A stretch of 64,000 bases of DNA, from positions 248,001 through 312,000 of the forward strand of contig NZ_JBHSKT010000002.1 in assembly GCF_042657365.1 (NCBI RefSeq), in the 5' to 3' direction. Position 1 is the stretch's first letter. Every line of letters begins with the position of its first letter. The stretch is from Adhaeribacter_A terreus (GTDB lineage: Bacteria > Bacteroidota > Bacteroidia > Cytophagales > Hymenobacteraceae). Shown here one piece after another: positions 56,629 to 64,000 of the stretch. Made by a program: the position numbers and the translations under genes. Below the pieces are notes generated by a model. That model had not been told where the DNA came from and did no database searches. It worked only from the letters and a program-made list of their open reading frames with translations.

Positions 56629-59094
56629 TTGAAAGTCTGCATTGCCGAAAAGCCTAGTGTGGCCCGCGAAATTGCTACGGTTTTGGGCGCCAAAACTAAA
56701 ATGAATGGCTATTTTGAAGGAAATGGCTACCAGGTAACCTGGACGTTCGGGCACTTTTGCCAGCTCCGCGAACCGGAAGATTACCGGCCGGAATGGAAAC
56801 GCTGGACATTGACAGAATTGCCGATGGTTCCGGAACGTTTCGGGATAAAGCTTATTAATAATTCTGGCGTTGCGCAGCAATTTGGTGTAATTAAGAAGCT
56901 GCTCGAAACGGCTACGGAAGTAATAAACTGCGGTGATGCCGGGCAGGAAGGGGAAGTAATTCAGCGCTGGGTTTTAACCGAAGCCAAATTTAACAAGCCT
57001 TTCAAACGACTCTGGATCTCGTCGTTAACCGAAGAAGCGATCCGCCAGGGGTTTGCCAAACTGAAAGATGGCAGCGAATTCGATCTGTTGTACCAGGCCG
57101 GGAAAAGCCGCGCCATTGGCGACTGGCTGCTAGGTATTAATGCAACGCGTTTATTCACAATTAAATACGGCCAGAACCGGCAATTGCTTTCTTTGGGGCG
57201 GGTGCAAACACCAACTCTGGCCATGATCGTGAACCGCTGGCACGAGATCCGGAATTTTAAACCGGAACCTTTCTGGGAACTTAAAACCCGCTACCGCGAT
57301 ACGAATTTTAGCTATGTGAAAGGCAAATTTCAGCAGGAAGAAAAGGCGCTGGTGATTCTGGAAGCTATAAAAACGGCTGAACTGGTGATCACGAATGTGG
57401 AAATTAAAAAAGGCATTGAAAGCCCGCCGCGTTTATTCGACCTTACTTCTTTGCAGATCGAGTGCAACAACAAATTCGGGCTTTCGGCTGATGAAACGCT
57501 GAAAACCGTGCAGAGCCTTTATGAGAAAAAAGCTGTAACCTATCCACGCGTTGATACCACGTACCTGCCGGATGATATGTACCCGAAAATTCCCGGAGTT
57601 TTAGGAGGTTTGCCGGGGCAATATCAGCAACTGGCGGCGCCGCTTTTGGCAAATAAGATCCGGAAATCGACGAAAGTTTTCAATAATAATAAAGTTACCG
57701 ACCACCACGCTATTATTCCTACCGGCGATGGCGCTCCCAATTTATATGGCGCGGAAGGCAACGTTTACGATGTGATCACCAAACGTTTTTTGGCCGCTTT
57801 TTATCCTGATTGCCAGGTAAGTAACACGACCGTTGAAGCCGAAGTGGCCACGCATCCGTTCCGGGTGAAAGGCAAGCAGATTCTGGAGCCGGGCTGGCGT
57901 GTGGTTTACGATAAAGAAGATCCGAAAAAAGAAGCAACTTCAGAAAAAGAAGGGGAAGAAGAACTGGCAATTTTGCCGGCCTTTACACAAGGCGAAAGCG
58001 GTGCGCACGAACCGTGGCTCGATAGAAAAATGACCAGTCCGCCGAAAGATTTTACCGAAGCTACTTTGCTGCGCGCCATGGAAACGGCGGGTAAACAAGT
58101 GGAAGACGATGAACTGAAAGAAGCGCTGAAAGAAAACGGGATTGGCCGCCCTTCTACGCGCGCTGCCATTATCGAAACGCTTTACAAACGGCAGTACATT
58201 AAAAAAGACAAAAAGAAAATTATTCCCACGCAGGTTGGCATCGATCTGATAGGCGTAATTCAAAACCCCACGCTTACTTCGGTGGAACTTACCGGGCAAT
58301 GGGAGAAAAAGCTGCGGCAGATAGAAAGTGGTGCTTTTAAGCCTGAAGAATTTATGGCTGAATTGCAGCAACTGGTTTTTGAGGTGGCAAGTGAAGTGAA
58401 ATATGACAACCGCAACCTGAAAATTGAAGCGCCGGCCGAAACATCTGCCAAGCCTGCTGCAAAAGCCCAGCCCGCCACTAAAAACGCTACGGAAAAGGCC
58501 GAAAAAACTGCCAAACCGAAAGCGGAAAAAGCAGAAAAACCTTCTAACGGCGAATTAGGAACCTGCCTAGCTTGTAAAACCGGTAAAATTCTGAAAGGGA
58601 AATCGGCGTTCGGTTGTTCGCGTTGGAAGGAAGGCTGTACGTTCAGAATTCCGATGGAATGGCACGAAAAAACGCTGACGGAAAAGCAGGTGATTGCCCT
58701 TTTAAAGAACAAAAAACCGGTGCTGAAAGGTTTGCTGGCGCAGAATAACGAAAAATTTGATGCCGCCTTATTTCTGGACGAAAAATTCGAATTGCAGTTC
58801 GAGAAAGTAGCTGCCGGGCCAAAAGCAGACCCGTTTGAAAAATGCCCGGCCTGTAAACAAGGCAAGGTTCTAAAAGGAAATGCCGCTTATGGTTGCAGCC
58901 GGTTCCGGGATGGATGTACGTTACGGTTGCCGTTTGAACTGGCCGGAAAAACGCTGAGTGAAAAGCAAATTACGGAGCTGCTTCTAAAAGGGAAAACGGC
59001 TAAAATAAAAGGCTTTACATCGCCAAAAACCGGCAATAAATTCGATGCGCAACTGGTGCTGAACGAAGAAGGGAAAGTTACTTTTTTGTTCTGA
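56629..59094 (+). CDS. topB: DNA topoisomerase III (type IA)
   Basis: The 821-residue protein has an N-terminal Toprim domain K-V-C-I-A-E-K-P-S-V-A (2-12) with D-A-G-Q-E-G-E near 103. The catalytic Tyr305 lies in V-T-Y-P-R-V-D-T. The core ends near 600, then a charged linker (Ala/Lys/Glu-rich) is followed by two zinc-ribbon repeats (C-L-A-C ... C-S-R-W...C and C-P-A-C ... C-S-R-F...C). It cuts single strands to resolve linked DNA. Translation starts at TTG 56629; the next ATG would remove the Toprim start. One short asymmetric element (58479-58509) codes for K-N-A-T-E-K-A-E-K-T in the linker. Another at 59079-59108 covers the stop codon. Confidence 0.93.
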   Translation: MKVCIAEKPSVAREIATVLGAKTKMNGYFEGNGYQVTWTFGHFCQLREPEDYRPEWKRWTLTELPMVPERFGIKLINNSGVAQQFGVIKKLLETATEVINCGDAGQEGEVIQRWVLTEAKFNKPFKRLWISSLTEEAIRQGFAKLKDGSEFDLLYQAGKSRAIGDWLLGINATRLFTIKYGQNRQLLSLGRVQTPTLAMIVNRWHEIRNFKPEPFWELKTRYRDTNFSYVKGKFQQEEKALVILEAIKTAELVITNVEIKKGIESPPRLFDLTSLQIECNNKFGLSADETLKTVQSLYEKKAVTYPRVDTTYLPDDMYPKIPGVLGGLPGQYQQLAAPLLANKIRKSTKVFNNNKVTDHHAIIPTGDGAPNLYGAEGNVYDVITKRFLAAFYPDCQVSNTTVEAEVATHPFRVKGKQILEPGWRVVYDKEDPKKEATSEKEGEEELAILPAFTQGESGAHEPWLDRKMTSPPKDFTEATLLRAMETAGKQVEDDELKEALKENGIGRPSTRAAIIETLYKRQYIKKDKKKIIPTQVGIDLIGVIQNPTLTSVELTGQWEKKLRQIESGAFKPEEFMAELQQLVFEVASEVKYDNRNLKIEAPAETSAKPAAKAQPATKNATEKAEKTAKPKAEKAEKPSNGELGTCLACKTGKILKGKSAFGCSRWKEGCTFRIPMEWHEKTLTEKQVIALLKNKKPVLKGLLAQNNEKFDAALFLDEKFELQFEKVAAGPKADPFEKCPACKQGKVLKGNAAYGCSRFRDGCTLRLPFELAGKTLSEKQITELLLKGKTAKIKGFTSPKTGNKFDAQLVLNEEGKVTFLF
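58479..58509 (+). repeat. Short asymmetric element inside the topB linker
   Basis: TAAAAACGCTACGGAAAA, GGCCG, AAAAAACT. The GTTTT block is altered to GAAAA, so confidence is lower than for other coding copies. Confidence 0.6.
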
Positions 59095-59200
59095 AATCCT
59101 AGCGTTTTACCGGTATAAAACCGCAATTCAAAACCTTGAAGGTGTTTTTACTTTTGAGGTTTTTTTGTTACAAAACGCTATCTTTCCAGAGACAAAAACT
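59079..59200. repeat. Two short asymmetric elements after topB
   Basis: The minus copy at 59079-59108 (TACTTTTTTGTTCTGAAATC-CTAGCGTTTT) overlaps the topB stop codon. The plus copy at 59170-59200 (AAAACGCTATCTTTC, CAGAGAC, AAAAACT) follows a weak hairpin with a T run. Confidence 0.7.
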
Positions 59201-59252
59201 GTTTATAGATTTTACGTAAGCAGTATTTCAGCTTGATTAAACCGCTATTGAT

Positions 59253-59651
59253 ATGGAAAACACGCTTGATAAATTAAAAAAGGCTTCGGAAGATTTGATG
59301 TTCCTGAGCGAATCAGATTATCCCTTCGAAACGGTATCGTTTCCGGCCGAAAAACTCAGAAATCTGGAAGAAGAAAACCTGAAGCAGGCGCTCAATTTAC
59401 CGGCGGAAACCACAATTGAGAAGCAGGATCTTACGTATTTCTTGCGCAACCAAACCCGTGATCTGCCGGAATATTCGGATGAAGAAAAAGCGCTCGCGCA
59501 GCGTTTTCAGGAACTGGAAAAGGTATTGATGCAGGAACTGCAAAATGTAACAGTTTTTCGGGTTGGCCAAACCCAGGTAGATGCTTATATATTAGGAAAA
59601 ATGGTTGATGGCAACATTGGTGGGCTTAAAACAAGGCTGATAGAAACCTGA
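59253..59651 (+). CDS. Nuclease A inhibitor-like protein
   Basis: The 132-residue protein resembles NuiA of cyanobacteria: the L-K-K-A-S-E-D-L-M-F-L-S-E-S-D-Y-P-F-E start and the C-terminal V-F-R-V-G-Q-T-Q-V-D-A-Y-I-L-G-K-M-x-x-G-N. NuiA blocks a sugar-non-specific nuclease, but the target here is unknown and no nuclease gene is adjacent. Residues about 25-35 (ETVSFPAEKL) are encoded by a short asymmetric element (59327-59357) placed directly after the conserved Y-P-F-E. Confidence 0.85.
   Translation: MENTLDKLKKASEDLMFLSESDYPFETVSFPAEKLRNLEEENLKQALNLPAETTIEKQDLTYFLRNQTRDLPEYSDEEKALAQRFQELEKVLMQELQNVTVFRVGQTQVDAYILGKMVDGNIGGLKTRLIET
59327..59357 (+). repeat. Short asymmetric element inside the nuclease-inhibitor gene
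   Basis: GAAACGGTATCGTTTC, CGGCCG, AAAAACTC in frame. Confidence 0.75.
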
Positions 59652-59670
59652 TATTTTCATTGCAAATTTT

Positions 59671-59725
59671 TTAAAACCCGGACTGAATAAGCCCGGGTTT
59701 TTGCGTTTAAAATGGTACCGTTTTT
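59671..59725 (+). terminator. Terminator fused to a short asymmetric element
   Basis: AAAACCCGGACTGAATAAG / CCCGGGTTTTT stem (59671-59703). Its T run is the left end of a minus-orientation element 59697-59725 (GCGTTTAAAATGGTACCG-TTTT). Confidence 0.72.
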
Positions 59726-59916
59726 TTTAATATTTTCTGGAATCAAGGTTTAAAGAATTATGTGAAACGTTGAAACATTTTAGTGAATATCTTCCTGTTT
59801 TTGAACCTTGGTTAATAAATAAATTGCTGAAAATTAGGGTGTAATAATATTGTTTTAGTCGGTCTGTAACTACATGGAAGGAGTACCGGTATAGTGAATA
59901 TCATAGAATTCCTATT

Positions 59917-60747
59917 ATGCTAAAAGCAATGTATTTTTCTTGTTTCCGTAGGCTGGCTGTTATGGTTTGCCTGCCTTTATTAATTGGTTTTTCCGCTTGC
60001 AACAAATTTGAATACAGCCCTAACGAAGTACGGCTGGATGAGGAGGAAAAAGATCTGACCCGCAAAAATCTCGATAAAATTCAGGCATTGGGCCTCGACA
60101 AAAAAAGCACTTTCCGGTTTGCAGTTATTTCCGATACGCAGCGTTTTTACGATGAGCTTGAAGATGCAGTAAAAGCACTGAACCAACGCAACGATCTCGA
60201 TTTTGTGATCATTAACGGCGATATCAGCGATTTTGGTGAGATAAAAGAATACCGTTGGGTAAATGACCGGATGCAAAAACTAAAAACCCCGTACCTGACC
60301 GTGATCGGGAACCACGATTGTCAGGGCAACGGCAAGAAAATATACCAGGCTATGTACGGCGTTTATAATTATACCATGAATATTGGCCGCAACCGCTTTG
60401 TATTCATTAACACTAACTCTCTTGAATTTGACGAACCGGTGCCTGATCTTAATTTTTTCCGTAGTGCTTTACAAGATACCGCCAATTTTGACCAGGCATT
60501 TGTTCTCGCGCATATTGCTCCGGATGATCCTGATTTTGACCGTAATCTGGAAAAAGAATTTACCCGTATTTCCGGGGAGCATAAAGTAAAAGTTTCAATT
60601 CATGGCCACCGGCACCTTTACGAAGCACCCGCTAAAAACTATGGCGATGGCGTAGATTACCTGATCGTGGGTAGCGTGCAAAAGCGTGGTTACGAAGAAG
60701 TTACTGTAACAGGCAGCCAGGTAGATCTGAAACGAATTTTATTTTAA
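59917..60747 (+). CDS. Exported metallophosphoesterase, lipoprotein
   Basis: The 276-residue protein has a lipoprotein signal (G-F-S-A-C, Cys28). The calcineurin-type fold has D-T-Q in V-I-S-D-T-Q near 72, G-D-I-S-D near 95, G-N-H-D near 125 and G-H-R-H near 230, the full set of metal ligands. Substrate is unknown (phosphoester, nucleotide or phospholipid). It is encoded 13 bp before the next small exported protein, probably in one unit. Confidence 0.9.
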   Translation: MLKAMYFSCFRRLAVMVCLPLLIGFSACNKFEYSPNEVRLDEEEKDLTRKNLDKIQALGLDKKSTFRFAVISDTQRFYDELEDAVKALNQRNDLDFVIINGDISDFGEIKEYRWVNDRMQKLKTPYLTVIGNHDCQGNGKKIYQAMYGVYNYTMNIGRNRFVFINTNSLEFDEPVPDLNFFRSALQDTANFDQAFVLAHIAPDDPDFDRNLEKEFTRISGEHKVKVSIHGHRHLYEAPAKNYGDGVDYLIVGSVQKRGYEEVTVTGSQVDLKRILF

Positions 60748-60760
60748 GCTTAAATTCCGA

Positions 60761-61369
60761 ATGAAAAATATTATTAAATACTGCTTGTTGCTTTGCATTT
60801 TATGCGGTTCATTTAACCTTCTGGCTCAGGATTCGCATACTTCCGATACTGACCGCAGATGGTATATTCCGGATCACGCAGTTGCTCAGTTTGCCGGTAA
60901 TATCGGTTTGGTTTCTGTGGGGGTTGGGTATAGTTATCTGAACGACAAAGTGCAGACCGATATTCTTTACGGCTTTGTACCTGCATTTGAGTCGAAGACC
61001 AGCATTCATATAGTAACTGCCAAAAATGCATATCATCCGTTTGCCATTGATTTAGCCAATGATTATGTTTTTGAACCGCTCCGGATCGGTGCCGGAGTAA
61101 GTTATTCGGCGGGGCCGCAGTTTTTTACCAGATTACCTAAACGTTACCCAAACAGGTATTACTGGTGGGCTTCCAGTTTACGTTTAACGCCATTTTTAGG
61201 AATGAGCATCAGTAAAAAGGTAGGGCACGAGGCCACGATTGTTAAACGCGTACAGCTTTACGCTGAGCTGGGATCTACCGACCTGGATATTGTAAGTAAA
61301 TTTGATAATGAAACAATTCCTGTCTGGGATATTCTGAATCTGGCAATTGGTACCAAAATCGTATTTTAA
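60761..61369 (+). CDS. Exported beta-rich protein, probable small outer-membrane barrel
   Basis: The 202-residue protein has a signal peptide ending near L-L-A-Q (23). The mature part has alternating hydrophobic strands and ends in I-G-T-K-I-V-F, a terminal Phe typical of outer-membrane barrels. No known family is recognised by eye. It follows the phosphoesterase gene closely. Confidence 0.75.
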   Translation: MKNIIKYCLLLCILCGSFNLLAQDSHTSDTDRRWYIPDHAVAQFAGNIGLVSVGVGYSYLNDKVQTDILYGFVPAFESKTSIHIVTAKNAYHPFAIDLANDYVFEPLRIGAGVSYSAGPQFFTRLPKRYPNRYYWWASSLRLTPFLGMSISKKVGHEATIVKRVQLYAELGSTDLDIVSKFDNETIPVWDILNLAIGTKIVF

Positions 61370-61405
61370 TCGTATGGAGGAATTAACAATTTAAACCTGA
61401 AAAAG

Positions 61406-61768
61406 ATGGAAATACATCACTTACAATGGTCTCTAATTTTTTTCGGTTTAGCCGCGAGCATTGGCTTGTACATGTTTAGCAGGGTGCTCCAGGGCAAGCC
61501 CCGCCAGAACGGCGCCATGCTGATACATGGCTTATTTGCCGCTGTTGCCATTGGTATTTTATTCTATTTCAGTGCGCAGGAGGTTAATTCGGAAATACCG
61601 TATGCCAGCATTTTCTTTTTCATTATTGCCATATTCGGCGGAGCATTTATGGCCATGTGGGATAAGATCATGAACCGTAAAATGCCGCGTTATTTTCCCC
61701 TGATGCACGCCGGAGCAGCTGTAACCGGCATTATTCTGCTCATAATATTTATGGTGCAGCACAGCTAA
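61406..61768 (+). CDS. Small four-helix membrane protein
   Basis: The 120-residue protein has four hydrophobic segments (about 7-25, 38-56, 65-84, 97-117), few charged residues and no motif. It has H-H-L-Q-W at the start and H-G-L / H-A-G inside helices. A TATGGAGGAAT sequence 30 bp upstream is a stronger ribosome-binding-like stretch than usual here. The function is unknown. Confidence 0.75.
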   Translation: MEIHHLQWSLIFFGLAASIGLYMFSRVLQGKPRQNGAMLIHGLFAAVAIGILFYFSAQEVNSEIPYASIFFFIIAIFGGAFMAMWDKIMNRKMPRYFPLMHAGAAVTGIILLIIFMVQHS

Positions 61769-61855
61769 AAACCGATATTAATTTCGAAAAGGCGGTTCTG
61801 TTATTTAAAAATTTCCTGATTAAATTCGTGTAATTCATTTAAAGAACTGACGTAA

Positions 61856-62076
61856 ATGCCTGGTCTCGGAAAAATGTTGGTGCTGGCCGGAATCGGTTTG
61901 GCGGTGCTTGGTCTTATTATCTGGCTGCTCGGCGATAAACTGCATTGGTTTGGGAATCTGCCCGCGATGTGCGCTACGAAAGCAAAAAAGTACGTGTTTA
62001 TTTCCCGTGGGTAACCATGTTACTGCTCAGTATTTTGTTCAGCGTAATTATGTGGCTGGTGCGCCGCTTTTTCTGA
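61856..62076 (+). pseudogene. DUF2905 family membrane protein, broken by a one-base deletion
   Basis: The first frame gives MPGLGKMLVLAGIGLAVLGL and then I-I-W-L-L-G-D-K-L-H-W-F-G-N-L-P, exactly the DUF2905 start. After L-P the frame should continue G-D-V-R-Y-E-S-K-K-V-R-V-Y-F-P-W-V-T. That continuation, through to W-L-V-R-R-F-F and a stop at 62074, is present but shifted by one: CTGCCCGCGATG at 61958-61969 lacks one G (expected CTG-CCC-GGC-GAT). In the unshifted frame translation ends within 25 codons. It is either a real inactivation or a sequencing error. Confidence 0.8.
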
Positions 62077-62089
62077 TTTAATATTCTTT

Positions 62090-62151
62090 GAAAACGGTAG
62101 GGTTTTAGGCTGAAAAAGTCTGAAAAACGCTATTGTTTTAGTGGTAAAAAC
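62090..62151 (+). repeat. Two tandem short asymmetric elements
   Basis: Copies at 62090-62120 (AAAACGGTAGGGTTTT, AGGCTG, AAAAAGTC) and 62122-62151 (AAAACGCTATTGTTTT, AGTGGT, AAAAACT) follow with a 32-bp period. They give the clearest view of the consensus. Confidence 0.85.
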
Positions 62152-62248
62152 TACCTGAAATTTCCGGCCGGAAAACGAATTTGCTTGCCAGTATTTTACC
62201 GCTTATCTTCCAAAATTCATTCGTGCCGTTTAGCCAAACCCGTTTACT

Positions 62249-64000
62249 ATGAAAACCCGGTTTTTGAATTTCCTGCTCTGCCTGCTTGTTTTTGGCAGCT
62301 TGTTCTCTTGTACTTCAGAAACAAAAAAAGAAGAAAAAATTGAAGAAACGCCCGATCATAAATTCGACCAATATAAGAAGAACTGGGTAGAAAAACTCTG
62401 GCGCATGAACCCCGAATGGGCCAGTTCCATGGGCTATCATAAATACGACAGTGTACTGGCAATACCAACTCCAAAACGCCGCTCCGGTGTGGTAAGAACG
62501 TATAAAACCCGGCTTGCTGAAATGGCAAAAATGGATATGAAAGCGCTTTCGGTGCATAACCAGACCGATTTCCGGATGATGGAAAATTTTATGCAATACG
62601 CCATCTGGCAAGACAGCGTATTACGTCCGCACGAATGGGATCCTTCAGTTTACAACATCGGGAATGGCGTGGCAGAAATTCTGAATGGTCGTTACGATAG
62701 CCTTACCACGCGCTTGCGGGCCATTTCGCTTAAACTCGATAAAGCCCCGCTGTATTACGAAACTGCCATTGCCAACCTGAAAAACCCAACCGTAGAGCAT
62801 ACACAGCTGGCTATTTTGCAGAATAAAGGCGCGGCCGGGATTTTTGGAAAAACGATGCTTGATTCGGTTGAAATTTCTGGATTAAAACCTGCCGAAAAAG
62901 ACCTGCTCCGCCAAAGGATTGCCACTGCAAAAATGGCCGTAAATGGCTATGCCCGTTACCTCGAAAATTCTTTATTACCCAAGCTGAAGAAAAGTAAAAA
63001 CACCCGCAGTTTCCGGATCGGCAAAGAAATGTTCGCACAGAAGTTCAGGTACGAAATTCAGGCCGGCAATACTTCGGAAGAAATTTACCAGAAAGCCCTG
63101 GCGCGGAAAAAAATGCTGCACAGCCAGATGGTGAAATTAAGCCGCCAGCTTTGGCCGAAATACTTTATCGAACCTGCGCCGCAGGATAGCCTGGAAATGG
63201 TAGGGGAAATGATCTCAAAACTCTCAGAAAAACACGTTAGCCGCGATGAATTTGTGAATTCTGTGCGGAACCAAATCCCTGAACTCGTAAAGTTTGTGAA
63301 CGCAAAGAAATTGCTGACCCAAGACCCGAGCCGGCCTTTGGTAGTGCGTGAAACGCCACTTTATATGCGCGGCGGTGGGGCAGGGGCTTCCGTTTCGGCT
63401 CCCGGACCTTACGATCAGAAAGCCGATACCTATTACAACGTTACGCCTTTGAACGATTATTCTGATAAAGAAGCCGAAAGTTACCTGCGGGAATACAACA
63501 ATTATACGCTGCAGATCCTGAATATTCACGAAGCCATTCCCGGCCACTACACGCAATTGGTTTACAGCAATAAAGCACCTTCCATAATAAAAGCTATTTT
63601 AGGGAACGGCGCTATGGTGGAAGGCTGGGCTGTTTACGCTGAAATTATGATGCTGGAAAACGGGTATCAAAACAGTCCGGAAATGTGGCTGATGTATTAC
63701 AAATGGAACCTGCGCGTAACCCTGAATGCGATCTTGGATTACCGCGTGCACGTTTCCGGAATTTCTGAAAAAGAAGCGATGCACATGTTGCAGAAAGAAG
63801 GTTTTCAGGAAGAAGCTGAAGCCAAAGGCAAATGGACGCGGGCCAAACTCAGCCAGGTGCAGTTAAGCAGCTATTTTACCGGTTTTACCGAAATTTATGA
63901 TCTGCGCGAAGAACTGAAAAAGAAACAAGGCAAGTCATTCGATCTGAAGAAATTTCACGAGCAGTTCCTGAGCTATGGCAGTGCCCCGGTAAAATATATT
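62249..64000 (+). CDS. DUF885 family metallopeptidase-like lipoprotein, cut by window end
   Basis: 584 codons are visible without a stop. The signal peptide has lipobox S-L-F-S-C (Cys21). The DUF885 domain shows H-E-A-I-P-G-H (HExxGH-like zinc site near 432) and E-G-W-A-V-Y-A-E near 457. Family members are presumed periplasmic zinc peptidases of unknown substrate. Two short asymmetric elements lie upstream. Only a few residues should be missing, because the family ends soon after the last visible segment. Confidence 0.88.
   Translation, partial: MKTRFLNFLLCLLVFGSLFSCTSETKKEEKIEETPDHKFDQYKKNWVEKLWRMNPEWASSMGYHKYDSVLAIPTPKRRSGVVRTYKTRLAEMAKMDMKALSVHNQTDFRMMENFMQYAIWQDSVLRPHEWDPSVYNIGNGVAEILNGRYDSLTTRLRAISLKLDKAPLYYETAIANLKNPTVEHTQLAILQNKGAAGIFGKTMLDSVEISGLKPAEKDLLRQRIATAKMAVNGYARYLENSLLPKLKKSKNTRSFRIGKEMFAQKFRYEIQAGNTSEEIYQKALARKKMLHSQMVKLSRQLWPKYFIEPAPQDSLEMVGEMISKLSEKHVSRDEFVNSVRNQIPELVKFVNAKKLLTQDPSRPLVVRETPLYMRGGGAGASVSAPGPYDQKADTYYNVTPLNDYSDKEAESYLREYNNYTLQILNIHEAIPGHYTQLVYSNKAPSIIKAILGNGAMVEGWAVYAEIMMLENGYQNSPEMWLMYYKWNLRVTLNAILDYRVHVSGISEKEAMHMLQKEGFQEEAEAKGKWTRAKLSQVQLSSYFTGFTEIYDLREELKKKQGKSFDLKKFHEQFLSYGSAPVKYI

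Noticed and set aside
1..64000. tRNA or rRNA genes, prophage or insertion sequence with transposase
   Set aside because: I searched the gaps by eye and found no cloverleaf, rRNA core or transposase frame; the repeats are all non-coding.

Overview
The window looks like chromosomal DNA of a Bacteroidota bacterium, most likely Cytophagales and in the style of Hymenobacteraceae. The evidence is a type IX secretion sorting domain (3928-5658), several -7 boxes of the Bacteroidetes form TAnnTTTG, a stand-alone PASTA protein behind ddl, lipoproteins with C-G/N/D after the lipobox, and a clade II nos cluster. Genus-level placement is inference. There are 55 complete protein genes, one frameshifted gene, two genes cut by the window ends (pgk on the left, a DUF885 protein on the right), one SRP RNA and no tRNA or rRNA that I can see.

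Layout. 1-6.0 kb: pgk start, a double-length D-Ala-D-Ala ligase, PASTA protein, T9SS cargo protein, rhodanese. 6.0-9.4 kb: nadB-nadA behind an Rrf2 regulator (minus strand). 9.4-10.0 kb: SRP RNA among repeats. 10.0-15.1 kb: a minus-strand set typical of nitrosative-stress handling (ric, hemerythrin, DUF2249 protein, a heme-copper-oxidase-like membrane protein, a MIP18/DUF59 protein). 15.9-19.2 kb: B12-dependent ribonucleotide reductase. 19.4-29.4 kb: thioredoxin-like protein, lipoprotein and a second oxidase-like membrane protein on minus; NorC-like cytochrome, norB, proline dehydrogenase, an unrecognised 604-aa protein, queD-like and a YncE-like lipoprotein on plus. 29.8-36.7 kb: complete clade II nitrous oxide reductase operon (cytochrome c, nosZ, membrane protein, nosL, nosD, nosF, nosY). 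37.5-43.0 kb: UspA and a signalling block (FixL-like tandem heme-PAS kinase, receiver, receiver-kinase hybrid, receiver fused to a Crp/Fnr regulator). 43.5-64 kb: serine hydrolase, hemA, RNA-end/PIN protein, OmpH-like protein, OmpR/EnvZ-type pair, SulP transporter plus carbonic anhydrase, topoisomerase III, nuclease inhibitor, metallophosphoesterase and small membrane proteins.

How it fits together. The 6-47 kb part reads as a nitric oxide / nitrous oxide respiration region without a visible nitrite reductase. I found seven TGA-N6-TCA palindromes in front of its transcription units. Four (ric, norC-norB, nos, uspA) sit with their centre exactly 51.5 bp upstream of a -7 box and three (Rrf2-nadAB, thioredoxin unit, hemA) exactly 29.5 bp upstream. 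This is the two-class geometry of Crp/Fnr activators. The obvious candidate regulator is the receiver-Crp fusion at 41931-42992, perhaps driven by the heme-PAS kinase next to it.

The other strong signal is repeats. A roughly 30-bp asymmetric element (core AAAACG-N-TA-NN-GTTTT, then about 8 bases, then AAAAAGTC) occurs about 50 times on both strands. Most copies lie between genes, but at least eight lie inside reading frames (nadB twice, DUF2249 protein twice, nrdJ, nosL, topB, nuclease inhibitor), where they add in-frame peptides. Several larger foldback families (C/G-rich, GTCATCC, GGATT hairpin arrays, and a roughly 270-bp MITE-like pair) fill the remaining spacers.
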